From Streptomyces sp. NBC_01750 (GTDB lineage Bacteria > Actinomycetota > Actinomycetes > Streptomycetales > Streptomycetaceae), in the NCBI RefSeq assembly GCF_035918095.1, contig NZ_CP109137.1, positions 5,458,001-5,522,000 of the forward strand: a DNA stretch of 64,000 bases, in the 5' to 3' direction. Numbering within the stretch: the first letter of the stretch is position 1; each line of letters opens with the position of its first letter. A model generated the notes under the pieces. It did not search any database. It was not told the origin of the DNA and saw only the letters and a list, made by a program, of their open reading frames with translations. The translations under genes and the position numbers were made by a program. Positions 1 to 7,058 of this stretch are shown here, in pieces.

Positions 1-580
1 TGAACTCGGGCGCCGGGCTGAACTCCTGCTCCGGCGTGAACTGTTGTGGTACGTGGGCCTCCGCGCCCGTGTTCCAGGCGGTGGCGTCGTACGAGCCGGT
101 ATCGAAGGCGGGCGCCGCCCACTGTCCGGTCGCGTCGTAAGCGAAGGTGGCCGCGGCGGTCTCGTACTGACCGGTCTGCGCGGTCTGGTTCCAGGCGCCG
201 GCGTCCCACTGGCCGGTGGCGTCGTACTCACCCGCCGTGTCGTACTGACCGGTGGTTTCGTACTGGCCGGTGGTGTCGTGCTGCCCGGCCGTACCCCATT
301 GGCCCGTGGTGTCGTACTGGCCGGTGGTGTCGTACTGACCCGTCATGTCGTACTGCGGGAATTGCTGCGTCTGCTGAGGCTGTTGTGCCTGCTGCGTGGC
401 GTAGACGTCGTAGCCGGCGGTCTGATGAGACCCGGTGTTCCATTGGCTGCTGTCGTGCTGACCGCTGTGGCCCGCCTCGTAACTGCCCGGAAGGGCGCCG
501 AAGAGGGGATCGGCGTCGAAGCTGCCAGTGGAGTACTCGTCGTATCCGACGTACCCGGCGTGGGCGTGCTGGTCGTTCAC
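1..580 (-). CDS. Probable secreted M23-type cell-wall peptidase, N-terminal part only
   Basis: The reading frame runs off the left edge, so only the first 193 codons are visible. I chose the GTG at 580 because GAGAGAAG lies just upstream. The visible part is a hydrophilic, low-complexity segment rich in Tyr, Thr, Gln, Asp and Gly, with repeats of the type YDTTGQ and YDATGQW between about residues 60 and 150, and no enzymatic domain yet. From memory, Streptomyces M23 (LytM-type) peptidases carry this kind of YDxTGQ-rich N-terminal region, and the S. coelicolor neighbour of the next gene is such a peptidase. The peptidase identity is therefore inferred from context and composition. The catalytic domain, if present, lies outside the window. 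Confidence 0.5.
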   Translation of the reverse strand, partial: MNDQHAHAGYVGYDEYSTGSFDADPLFGALPGSYEAGHSGQHDSSQWNTGSHQTAGYDVYATQQAQQPQQTQQFPQYDMTGQYDTTGQYDTTGQWGTAGQHDTTGQYETTGQYDTAGEYDATGQWDAGAWNQTAQTGQYETAAATFAYDATGQWAAPAFDTGSYDATAWNTGAEAHVPQQFTPEQEFSPAPEF

Positions 581-664
581 CAACTTCTCTCTCGCCTCGG
601 CAGCAGGACCTGGTTTCCGGGGCCCGGGAGAGCGGGGGAGCCCCAGAGGGAAAGCAGTGGCGCG

Positions 665-694
665 ACTGTACCCGGCGGTATGCGACGGCGACAA
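665..694 (-). promoter_or_regulatory. Candidate promoter of the left-edge peptidase gene
   Basis: Read on the minus strand, TTGTCG (694-689) and TACAGT (670-665) are separated by 18 bp, a reasonable vegetative promoter. The predicted transcript start is near 658, leaving a leader of about 78 nt before the GTG at 580. I looked for the c-di-AMP riboswitch that precedes some Streptomyces cell-wall hydrolases and did not find its conserved core. Confidence 0.35.
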
Positions 695-828
695 TCTTCG
701 GCAGGTTTTAGGCAATCAGGAAACGGGCATTCGGCCGTCTTTCGGGGGACTGCGGGCACAGCTTTGGCCCTACGTTCGAAAAGTGTTCGACATTGGCTGT
801 CCGGCCGGACGCTGAATCGGGCGCCGAA

Positions 829-1701
829 TCAGGCGACGGAGGCGGCTCCCGAAGTGCCTGCCGCCGACTCGCTCGATTCGAGCGCCTGGCGGATTCCGGT
901 CGCGACGGCGGAGTGGACGGGAAGGGCGAGATGCCCGATTCCGCTGACGCGCACGTTCTGCGCGATGAGGTCCGGGTGGTCGATGCAGGCCGTCTCGACC
1001 GGGACCATCACCTGGTCGAGGTCGCTCCAGAAGCTGACGAACCGGGTACGGCAACCTGGTGCGGGCGCGCGCAGCTCCTCGAGCACGGCGGATCCCGGAC
1101 GCATCTGGCGAACTATGGGATGCGCGCTCGCGAGCGGGGCGACGGTGGTGCCCGAGTGCGGAGTGCCGAGCGTGACCAGGGTGCGTACCCGCTGGTCACC
1201 GCCGAGGCACTGCACGTAGTAGCGGGCGATCAGGCCGCCGAGGCTGTGCCCGACGATATCGACCTCGCGGTGTCCCGTACGTGCGCAGATCTCCTCTATG
1301 TGCCGGCCGAGCAGATCGGCGGCGGCGCGGATGTCGCACGTCAGAGGGGAGTAGTTGAGGCACTCGAGATGGCGCCAGCCGTGCCGGGCGAGGGAGCGGC
1401 GGAGCAGGACGAAGACGGAGCGGTTGTCGACGAAACCGTGGAGCAGGACGGCGGGCGGGTGCGACAGGCCCGTGCCGGTCGGCAGGGTCGCGGTGTGGGG
1501 CGGAAGCTCGGCGCTACTCGGTCCGGGGTGGTCGGAGGCGGGGCGGTCGGGGGTGCGGCGCTCCGGGGTGAGGCCGGAAGGGTAGAGGAGCAGATGCCCG
1601 GCGAGGATCGCCAGCTCGAGGGCGGTGGCCCGCAGCAGCGCGGCCGAGATCCTTAGGTGTCGCACGGAGCGCAGACACAGCGGAAAGGGCAAGACCTTCA
1701 T
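829..1701 (-). CDS. Secreted or membrane-anchored triacylglycerol lipase/esterase (alpha/beta hydrolase)
   Basis: A 290-residue alpha/beta hydrolase. The ATG at 1701 is preceded by GGGAGG; an ATG 21 bp further upstream has no such site. Residues 17-40 form a hydrophobic segment that could be a signal anchor. The oxyanion motif LLHGF is near residue 87, the nucleophile elbow GHSLGG puts the serine at about 153, and the Asp and His of the triad are probably in SDLDQ and GIGHLALP. The order and spacing fit the PGAP1/lipase class 2-like esterases of actinomycetes. It probably hydrolyses acyl esters at or outside the membrane; the substrate cannot be read from the sequence. It is divergent from the B12-binding gene, across a 379-bp gap holding a strong hairpin. 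Confidence 0.82.
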   Translation of the reverse strand: MKVLPFPLCLRSVRHLRISAALLRATALELAILAGHLLLYPSGLTPERRTPDRPASDHPGPSSAELPPHTATLPTGTGLSHPPAVLLHGFVDNRSVFVLLRRSLARHGWRHLECLNYSPLTCDIRAAADLLGRHIEEICARTGHREVDIVGHSLGGLIARYYVQCLGGDQRVRTLVTLGTPHSGTTVAPLASAHPIVRQMRPGSAVLEELRAPAPGCRTRFVSFWSDLDQVMVPVETACIDHPDLIAQNVRVSGIGHLALPVHSAVATGIRQALESSESAAGTSGAASVA

Positions 1702-1815
1702 GGCCGACCTCCCGAATGGCACGCTGGAGACGGCTCCGTCCCCCGTTGTGCCCTCATGGGGCGCCGCTCAGGCTCTTGTACGGCTCTGTGCCCGTGCCGG
1801 GCCGGTGTCGAAGGG

Positions 1816-1858
1816 GTCGCAGCACCGCGCCGTGCGGCTGACGGCGCGGTGCTGCGAC
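1816..1858. other. Perfect 18-bp hairpin in a divergent intergenic region
   Basis: GTCGCAGCACCGCGCCGT (1816-1833) is exactly complementary to 1841-1858, with a 7-nt loop. It has the strength of an intrinsic terminator but lies between two genes that point away from each other (lipase start 1701, B12-binding protein start 2081), so it terminates neither. It may mark an unannotated short transcript or be a leader structure. I see no convincing ORF in the rest of the 1702-2080 gap. Confidence 0.6.
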
Positions 1859-2080
1859 GACCCTGTAGCGGCTCCCCGTGCGACCTCCCCGCGCGGCTTG
1901 TGTGCCGCGTGATGCGGGTACGACGCATAGCGAACATGTCCCATGTGTGATTTCCCCCTCGCTATCCACCGTGAAACGGCGGGTTGCGGGATGCTGGAGA
2001 TAACGTTCGTTCACTTGCCCGGACCTTGGTCGGTACGGGACCCGTGCCCGTGGCGGCGCAGTCGGTATGTGGAGGCAGTG

Positions 2081-2494
2081 ATGGGTGTGACTGGTCCAAT
2101 CCGCGTGGTGGTGGCCAAGCCGGGTCTCGACGGCCACGATCGCGGGGCCAAGGTGATCGCGCGGGCCCTGCGCGACGCCGGTATGGAGGTCATCTACACC
2201 GGGCTCCACCAGACCCCTGAGCAGATCGTGGACACGGCGATCCAGGAGGACGCCGACGCGATCGGCCTGTCCATCCTGTCCGGGGCGCACAACACGCTGT
2301 TCGCGAAGGTGATCGAGCTGTTGAAGGAGCGCGAGGCGGAGGACATCAAGGTGTTCGGCGGCGGCATCATCCCGGAGGCGGACATTGCTCCGCTGAAGGA
2401 GAAGGGCGTCGCGGAGATCTTCACGCCGGGAGCGACGACGGCGTCGATCGTCGACTGGGTCAACGCGAATGTCCGCCAGCCTGCGGAAGCGTGA
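2081..2494 (+). CDS. icmB: Cobalamin-binding small subunit of an acyl-CoA mutase (IcmB-like)
   Basis: A 137-residue stand-alone B12-binding domain. The motif DGHDRG (D-x-H-x-x-G, near residue 17) supplies the histidine that replaces the lower axial ligand of cobalamin, followed by the SxL (LSILSGAH) and GG (VFGGGI) motifs that cradle the nucleotide tail. Length and sequence fit the small subunit of isobutyryl-CoA mutase, which with the large IcmA subunit interconverts isobutyryl-CoA and n-butyryl-CoA and feeds fatty-acid and polyketide precursors. The large subunit is not in this window, which is normal in Streptomyces, where icmA lies elsewhere. I start at the ATG at 2081 because GGAGG lies 5 bp upstream. 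It could also serve a different B12-dependent mutase. Confidence 0.82.
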   Translation: MGVTGPIRVVVAKPGLDGHDRGAKVIARALRDAGMEVIYTGLHQTPEQIVDTAIQEDADAIGLSILSGAHNTLFAKVIELLKEREAEDIKVFGGGIIPEADIAPLKEKGVAEIFTPGATTASIVDWVNANVRQPAEA

Positions 2495-2752
2495 CCGACG
2501 CGGGTGACTGTTGCCGGGTGCGGACCCCTATTGCCCGGGCCCGGGTCATCCGGCTCCTTGCAGGTGAAGGCGAGGCGTGTTGCCCGGGCCGGGTCTTGCC
2601 GGGTGCGGTCTCCGGCGCCCGAGGCCTGCTTGGCCAGCGACCGCCTCACCGGAGCGGCGTAAAGCTGCCGCATGGCGGGGCACGGGGTGTCAGCCGCGCG
2701 GTCTGGCGCAGCTACCTCCGGCCCGTGCCCATGGCCCCGCACCTCCGAGCAT

Positions 2753-2782
2753 GCCCAGCGGCCCAGCGGCCCAGCGGCCCAG
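2753..2782. repeat. 8-bp tandem repeat (GCCCAGCG, 3.75 copies)
   Basis: Three exact copies of GCCCAGCG plus a partial copy lie in the 340-bp gap between the convergent B12-binding and DUF5691 genes. The rest of the gap (2495-2834) shows no supported gene. Replication slippage is the simplest origin. Confidence 0.7.
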
Positions 2783-2834
2783 GTGCCCGTGGCCCGGCCC
2801 GCGCCCCGCTGGTCCCGTATCCCTGCCCCGGCCC

Positions 2835-4451
2835 CTATTCCGCCGGACCCCGCAGCTCCGCCCCCATCGTCGCGCGCAGCCGCAGCGTCGAGACCAGGCG
2901 CTGGAACGCCTCCGACCAGTAACCGCCCGCGCCCGGTGACGCTCCCTCCGGCTCGTCGGGCGTGGCCGTGAGGATCTCCAGGCGGCCGGCCTCCTCCGGC
3001 GCCAGGCAGCGCTCGGCCAGGCCCATCACTCCGCTGAAGCTCCACGGGTAGCTCCCCGCGTCCCGCGCGATGTCGAGCGCATCGACCACCGAACGGCCCA
3101 GCGGCTCCGACCACGGCACCTGGCAGACCCCCAGCAGCTGGAACGCCTCCGACAGCCCGTGCGCAGCGATGAATTCCGCGACCCAGCCCGCCCGTTCACC
3201 GGCCGGCAGCGCCGCGAGCAGCTTCGCCCGCTCGGCGAGCGACGTCGTGCCGGGCCCGGTCTCCGGTGGGGTGCCCGGTGGGCCGAGGAGGGCCCGGGAC
3301 CACTCCGCGTCCCGCTGCCGCACCGCCGCCCTGCACCACGCCGCGTGCAGCTCGTCCCCCCAGTCGTCGGCGACGGGCAGCGCGACGAGCTCGTCGGCCG
3401 TGCGCCCGCCGAGCCGCACCGGCCAGGTCGCCATGGGCGCCGCCTCGACCAACTGGCCCAGCCACCAGGATCGTTCGCCCCGTCCCGACGGCGGATTCGG
3501 CACCACGCCGTCGCGCTGCATATCGGCATCGCACTCGTGCGGCGCCTCCACCACGATCGCCGCGTCGGCTCCGTCACCACTGCGGTCCAGGCTTATGCAC
3601 GAAGCCGCCCGCGCCGCCATCCGCCCGGCGAGCGCGGAATGCGGCAGTGCCGAGAGCAACTCGGCCGCCGTGGCGCGGACATTGCGGCTGCGGTCGGAGA
3701 GGGCCTTTTCCAGGAACGCCTCGTCCGCGTCGGACAGTCCCGTACGCAATGAGTCCAGGAACATCAGCCGGTCCTCGGCACGCTCCGTGGACCAGGTCGC
3801 CGCCAGCAGCGCCAGCGCCTTGTCCGCGTCGTGCGCCCGTACGGCGGCCAGCAGCGCGACCCGCTCGGCGAACAGCCCTTCCTCCCAGAGGCGTCGGACG
3901 GCCTCCGCGTCATCCGTGTCCAGCGTGGGGCCGCCGGACGCGCCGCGCAGCGCGAACTTCCACTCCGGGTTGAGCCGGGCGAGCCACAGCCCGCGCGGCC
4001 CGGCGAAGGTGAGAGCCTGCGGGCGCAGATCCGTACGCGCACGGGCCGCGTCCAGCAGTGCGGGCAGCACGGACGCCGGCGCCTGGTACTTGTGATCGTT
4101 GGCCGCGGCCAGCCACTGGGGGAGCAGTTCGGTCAGATCCGGCGCCGTACCGCGCCGCCCCCCGGCGGACGGGGCGGACCGGTCTGCCAGCAGCTGGGCG
4201 AGCCGGCGCCGGGCGGGCGGGGGCAGCCGCGGCCGCGCGTCGTGCGGCGCGGGCTCAGGTAGAGCGGCGGCGGGTGCGGGCAGCAGTCCCGCCCTGCGCC
4301 GTACGGTCTGCACGGCCGCGGCGTCCAGCAGCCCGGCTGGCGCGTGCTTGCCCGGTGTCAGGACTTCGGCCGGCGGCGTACGGCGGTCGGTGCCGAGAAG
4401 AGCCGAGGTGACGAGCTCTTCCCAGAGTGAGGTGCTGGTGGTGCCAGTCAT
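2835..4451 (-). CDS. DUF5691 family protein, part of the SWIM/MoxR/VWA gene set
   Basis: A 538-residue protein with no signal peptide or membrane segment. It begins WEELVTSALLGTDRR and is rich in Leu, Ala and Arg, consistent with helical repeats; HEAT-like pairs such as DRSRNVRATAAELLSALP (about residues 250-275) are visible. Its composition and its place directly after a SWIM-domain gene match the DUF5691 family, which is consistently found beside MoxR ATPase, VWA and SWIM genes in actinomycetes. It starts 15 bp after the SWIM gene's stop, so the two form one leftward operon driven by the divergent promoter at 5824-5846. No enzymatic motif is visible. A scaffold or adaptor role is an inference from the repeat-like sequence. 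Confidence 0.78.
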   Translation of the reverse strand: MTGTTSTSLWEELVTSALLGTDRRTPPAEVLTPGKHAPAGLLDAAAVQTVRRRAGLLPAPAAALPEPAPHDARPRLPPPARRRLAQLLADRSAPSAGGRRGTAPDLTELLPQWLAAANDHKYQAPASVLPALLDAARARTDLRPQALTFAGPRGLWLARLNPEWKFALRGASGGPTLDTDDAEAVRRLWEEGLFAERVALLAAVRAHDADKALALLAATWSTERAEDRLMFLDSLRTGLSDADEAFLEKALSDRSRNVRATAAELLSALPHSALAGRMAARAASCISLDRSGDGADAAIVVEAPHECDADMQRDGVVPNPPSGRGERSWWLGQLVEAAPMATWPVRLGGRTADELVALPVADDWGDELHAAWCRAAVRQRDAEWSRALLGPPGTPPETGPGTTSLAERAKLLAALPAGERAGWVAEFIAAHGLSEAFQLLGVCQVPWSEPLGRSVVDALDIARDAGSYPWSFSGVMGLAERCLAPEEAGRLEILTATPDEPEGASPGAGGYWSEAFQRLVSTLRLRATMGAELRGPAE

Positions 4452-4466
4452 GGGTCCTCCGTACGT

Positions 4467-5816
4467 TCAGATGAGCGGGACCGTCTCCGACCCGTCCTCG
4501 GACCAGGCGGCGAGCGGCGAGAAGCCCTGGTGGCCGCACTCGCCGAAGACGGTGACCGGCCCGCCGCCGGAGAGCGCCACGAGCTTCAGCAGCCCGGAGC
4601 GGGCGAGCGCGGCGGGCGCGATGGGCAGCGCGGTCCCGCCGTCGCCGTCCGCCAGTTGCCACCCTGGGCTCGTGGGGACGGGTATGACTCCGCTCAGAGT
4701 CACCGGCCAGGAGTCCAGCCAGGGATCGTCCCGCAGCGCCCGCCCGTACGCATCGAGGGCCGCCGCGGTACACCCTCCCGGCGGAGGTGACGCGATCGCG
4801 ACGGGGGCGCCGAACTGCTCGCCCAGGTCCGCCCGCAGCTGCCCCGCGCCCGCGTACGGAGTGAGCTCCGCGTCGATCGTCAGCCCCACCGGAAGCGCCT
4901 GCTGCGGGGACCGGCCTGCCGCGCCGAAGGAGAGCAGCAGCGCCGCGCGCCCGGATTCCCACCCGTACAGCCAGATGCGGCGGGTGGTGATTTTGCCGTC
5001 CGAGGAGTCGTACTGGGCCAGGATCAGCCAGCGGTCCCGGACCGGCGGGCCCGCGGCCGGCGAGGTGAGGCCGACCCGGGTGCGGACCGTTGCTGCCAGC
5101 GGCTCCGGCAGCCGCTCGATGCCCAGCCAGGCCGCGTCCAGCAGATGGATCAGCGCGCACTCCTCCAGCAGCCGCACCGGCCAGCCCGGCCCGGAGCCCG
5201 GGATCGTGCCCAACTCCCGCACCCGCGCGGCCAGGCCCGGTGCCTGCGCGTCGACCATGCGGGCCGCGGTCTCCTCCCACAGCCCGTACCCCGACTGCTC
5301 GGCCGCGGCCAGGCCGCCGCGCAGCAGATCCGCCAGCCGCCGCTCCAGCTCCGTCGCTCCCGCGGTGATCCGCCCCGCCCGGCGTTCGGCCCGGCGCCTG
5401 GCCGCCTCCGGGTCGGCGGACTTCGCGGACTGTCCCGTGCCCGCTTCGCTCTGTTCCTTGTCCGTGGCGCGTTTTCGGCGCCCTTCCAGCCACTCCTCGG
5501 CCCAGTCCGGGGTCGTGGAGTCCCGTACCGCCTCCTCGTCCGCCGCCCAGAGCAGCAGCAGCCCCAGCGCGTGCTTGCACGGGAACTTCCGGCTCGGGCA
5601 ACTGCACTTGTAGGCGGGGCCCGTGGTGTCGACAACCGTCTGGTACGGCTTGCTGCCGCTGCCCTTGCACAGGCCCCAGACGCCCCCCGAGCCGCTGCTC
5701 CCCGCACCGGACCACGGCCCGGCCGCGCCGAGTTTGTTTCCCGCTCTGCGTGACGCGTCGTCAGGAGCCAGAGCCAGCACCTGTTCCGACGTCCAGCGCA
5801 CCCCCTGCTGATTCAT
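4467..5816 (-). CDS. SWIM zinc-finger domain protein (YehQ-like)
   Basis: A 449-residue cytoplasmic protein with a SWIM zinc finger at residues 71-82, C-x-C-x6-C-x-H (CSCPSRKFPCKH), the signature of a metal-binding module found in DNA- and protein-interacting proteins. The rest matches no enzyme I recognise. The ATG at 5816 is preferred over an upstream ATG because a PafBC-type promoter has its TAGCGT -10 box at 5829-5824, placing transcription start at or within one base of this ATG, so the message is probably leaderless. It is first in the operon with DUF5691 and divergent from the MoxR-DUF5682-VWA operon. E. coli YehQ occupies the equivalent position in the yehL-M-P-Q cluster. Its biochemical role is unknown. 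Confidence 0.85.
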   Translation of the reverse strand: MNQQGVRWTSEQVLALAPDDASRRAGNKLGAAGPWSGAGSSGSGGVWGLCKGSGSKPYQTVVDTTGPAYKCSCPSRKFPCKHALGLLLLWAADEEAVRDSTTPDWAEEWLEGRRKRATDKEQSEAGTGQSAKSADPEAARRRAERRAGRITAGATELERRLADLLRGGLAAAEQSGYGLWEETAARMVDAQAPGLAARVRELGTIPGSGPGWPVRLLEECALIHLLDAAWLGIERLPEPLAATVRTRVGLTSPAAGPPVRDRWLILAQYDSSDGKITTRRIWLYGWESGRAALLLSFGAAGRSPQQALPVGLTIDAELTPYAGAGQLRADLGEQFGAPVAIASPPPGGCTAAALDAYGRALRDDPWLDSWPVTLSGVIPVPTSPGWQLADGDGGTALPIAPAALARSGLLKLVALSGGGPVTVFGECGHQGFSPLAAWSEDGSETVPLI

Positions 5817-5823
5817 GGGAACG

Positions 5824-5846
5824 ACGCTACGGGCCACCACTGACAA
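5824..5846 (-). promoter_or_regulatory. PafBC-type (RecA-NDp) promoter of the SWIM-DUF5691 operon
   Basis: On the minus strand TTGTCAGTG (5846-5838), 8 bp, then TAGCGT (5829-5824) exactly fits the RecA-independent DNA-damage promoter described in mycobacteria, TTGTCRGTG-N8-TAnnnT, recognised by the WYL-domain activator PafBC. The element is the left arm of a 13-bp perfect inverted repeat. The -10 box sits 7 nt before the start codon. Confidence 0.8.
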
Positions 5847-5883
5847 TCGGCTCCGACCTGCGGAAACGGTCGATTGTCAGTGG
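5837..5883. promoter_or_regulatory. 13-bp perfect inverted repeat joining two divergent damage promoters
   Basis: CCACTGACAATCG (5837-5849) and CGATTGTCAGTGG (5871-5883) are exact reverse complements separated by 21 bp. Each arm contains TTGTCAGTG pointing outward, so one symmetrical region can drive the SWIM-DUF5691 operon leftward and the MoxR-DUF5682-VWA operon rightward. Confidence 0.85.
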
Positions 5884-5896
5884 CATGGTGCACGGT
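5874..5896 (+). promoter_or_regulatory. PafBC-type promoter of the MoxR-DUF5682-VWA operon
   Basis: TTGTCAGTG (5874-5882), 8 bp, CACGGT (5891-5896). The upstream element is perfect. The -10 box keeps A2 and T6 of TAnnnT but has C in the first position, so this side may be weaker than the leftward promoter. Predicted transcription start is near 5903, 43 nt before the MoxR start codon. Confidence 0.65.
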
Positions 5897-5945
5897 GGAA
5901 CTCACATCGGGTCGAACGATCTGGAACCGATCTGGAGGGGGATCC

Positions 5946-7058
5946 ATGACCGTGTCCGAAACCGGCGCAGCCACCGGCGCCGAGGCCCTGCGGCCGCACG
6001 CCGAGGATGCTTTCGCCGACGAGCTCAAGACGCTCGCCGCGGCCGACGACCGGCCGCGGCCGGCCAGATGGCGGCTGTCGCCGTGGGCCGTAGCCACCTA
6101 TCTGCTCGGCGGCACGCTGCCCGACGGCACGGTGATCACACCCAAGTACGTGGGGCCGCGCCGGATCGTCGAGGTGGCCGTCACCACTCTGGCCACCGAC
6201 CGGGCACTGCTGCTCCTCGGCGTGCCGGGCACCGCCAAGACCTGGGTCTCCGAACATCTCGCCGCGGCCGTCAGCGGCGACTCGACCCTGCTCGTGCAGG
6301 GCACGGCGGGCACGCCGGAAGAGGCGATTCGCTACGGCTGGAACTACGCGCAGCTGCTCGCCCACGGCCCAAGCCGGGACGCGCTGGTGCCGAGCCCCGT
6401 CATGCGCGCGATGTCAGAGGGCATGACCGCTCGGGTCGAGGAGCTCACCCGTATCCCCGCGGACGTGCAGGACACTCTGATCACGATCCTTTCCGAGAAG
6501 ACGCTGCCCATCCCTGAGCTGGGGCAGGAGGTGCAGGCGGTCCGCGGGTTCAATCTCATCGCCACCGCCAATGACCGCGACCGCGGGGTCAACGACCTCT
6601 CCAGCGCGCTGCGCCGCCGGTTCAACACCGTCGTGCTGCCGCTGCCCGCCACACCGGAGGCCGAGGTCGACATCGTGTCGCGCCGCGTCGACCAGCTGGG
6701 GCGCTCGCTCGATCTGCCGGCCGCGCCGGAGGGACTGGAGGAGATCCGCCGTGTGGTCACCGTCTTCCGGGAGTTGCGGGACGGGGTCTCGGCAGACGGT
6801 CGCACCAAGCTCAAGTCGCCCTCGGGGACGCTCTCCACGGCTGAGGCGATCTCCGTGGTCACGGGCGGTCTCGCGCTCGCCGCGCACTTCGGGGACGGCG
6901 TGCTGCGCCCTGGTGATGTGGCGGCCGGCATCCTCGGCGCGGTCGTACGCGACCCGGCGGCGGACCGGGTCATCTGGCAGGAGTACCTGGAGACGGTGGT
7001 CCGAGAGCGCGACGGGTGGAAGGACTTCTACCGCGCCTGCCGCGAGGTGAGCGTATGA
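5946..7058 (+). CDS. MoxR-family AAA+ ATPase (YehL-like)
   Basis: A 370-residue AAA+ ATPase. Walker A is GVPGTAKT (residues 92-99), there is a sensor-type IATANDRD segment, and an arginine-finger region reads SSALRRRFN. The lack of membrane segments and the partnership with a VWA gene place it in the MoxR class, chaperone-like ATPases that use ATP hydrolysis to load metals or remodel partner proteins together with VWA-domain proteins. The ATG at 5946 is chosen for the GGAGGGGG ribosome-binding site 7 bp upstream; an in-frame ATG at 5874 lies inside the promoter. Its stop overlaps the next start (ATGA), indicating translational coupling. The client protein is unknown. Confidence 0.9.
   Translation: MTVSETGAATGAEALRPHAEDAFADELKTLAAADDRPRPARWRLSPWAVATYLLGGTLPDGTVITPKYVGPRRIVEVAVTTLATDRALLLLGVPGTAKTWVSEHLAAAVSGDSTLLVQGTAGTPEEAIRYGWNYAQLLAHGPSRDALVPSPVMRAMSEGMTARVEELTRIPADVQDTLITILSEKTLPIPELGQEVQAVRGFNLIATANDRDRGVNDLSSALRRRFNTVVLPLPATPEAEVDIVSRRVDQLGRSLDLPAAPEGLEEIRRVVTVFRELRDGVSADGRTKLKSPSGTLSTAEAISVVTGGLALAAHFGDGVLRPGDVAAGILGAVVRDPAADRVIWQEYLETVVRERDGWKDFYRACREVSV

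Noticed and set aside
581..828. Possible c-di-AMP riboswitch before the left-edge peptidase gene
   Set aside because: The GGGTGAATCC-type core and flanking conserved blocks of the ydaO class are absent.
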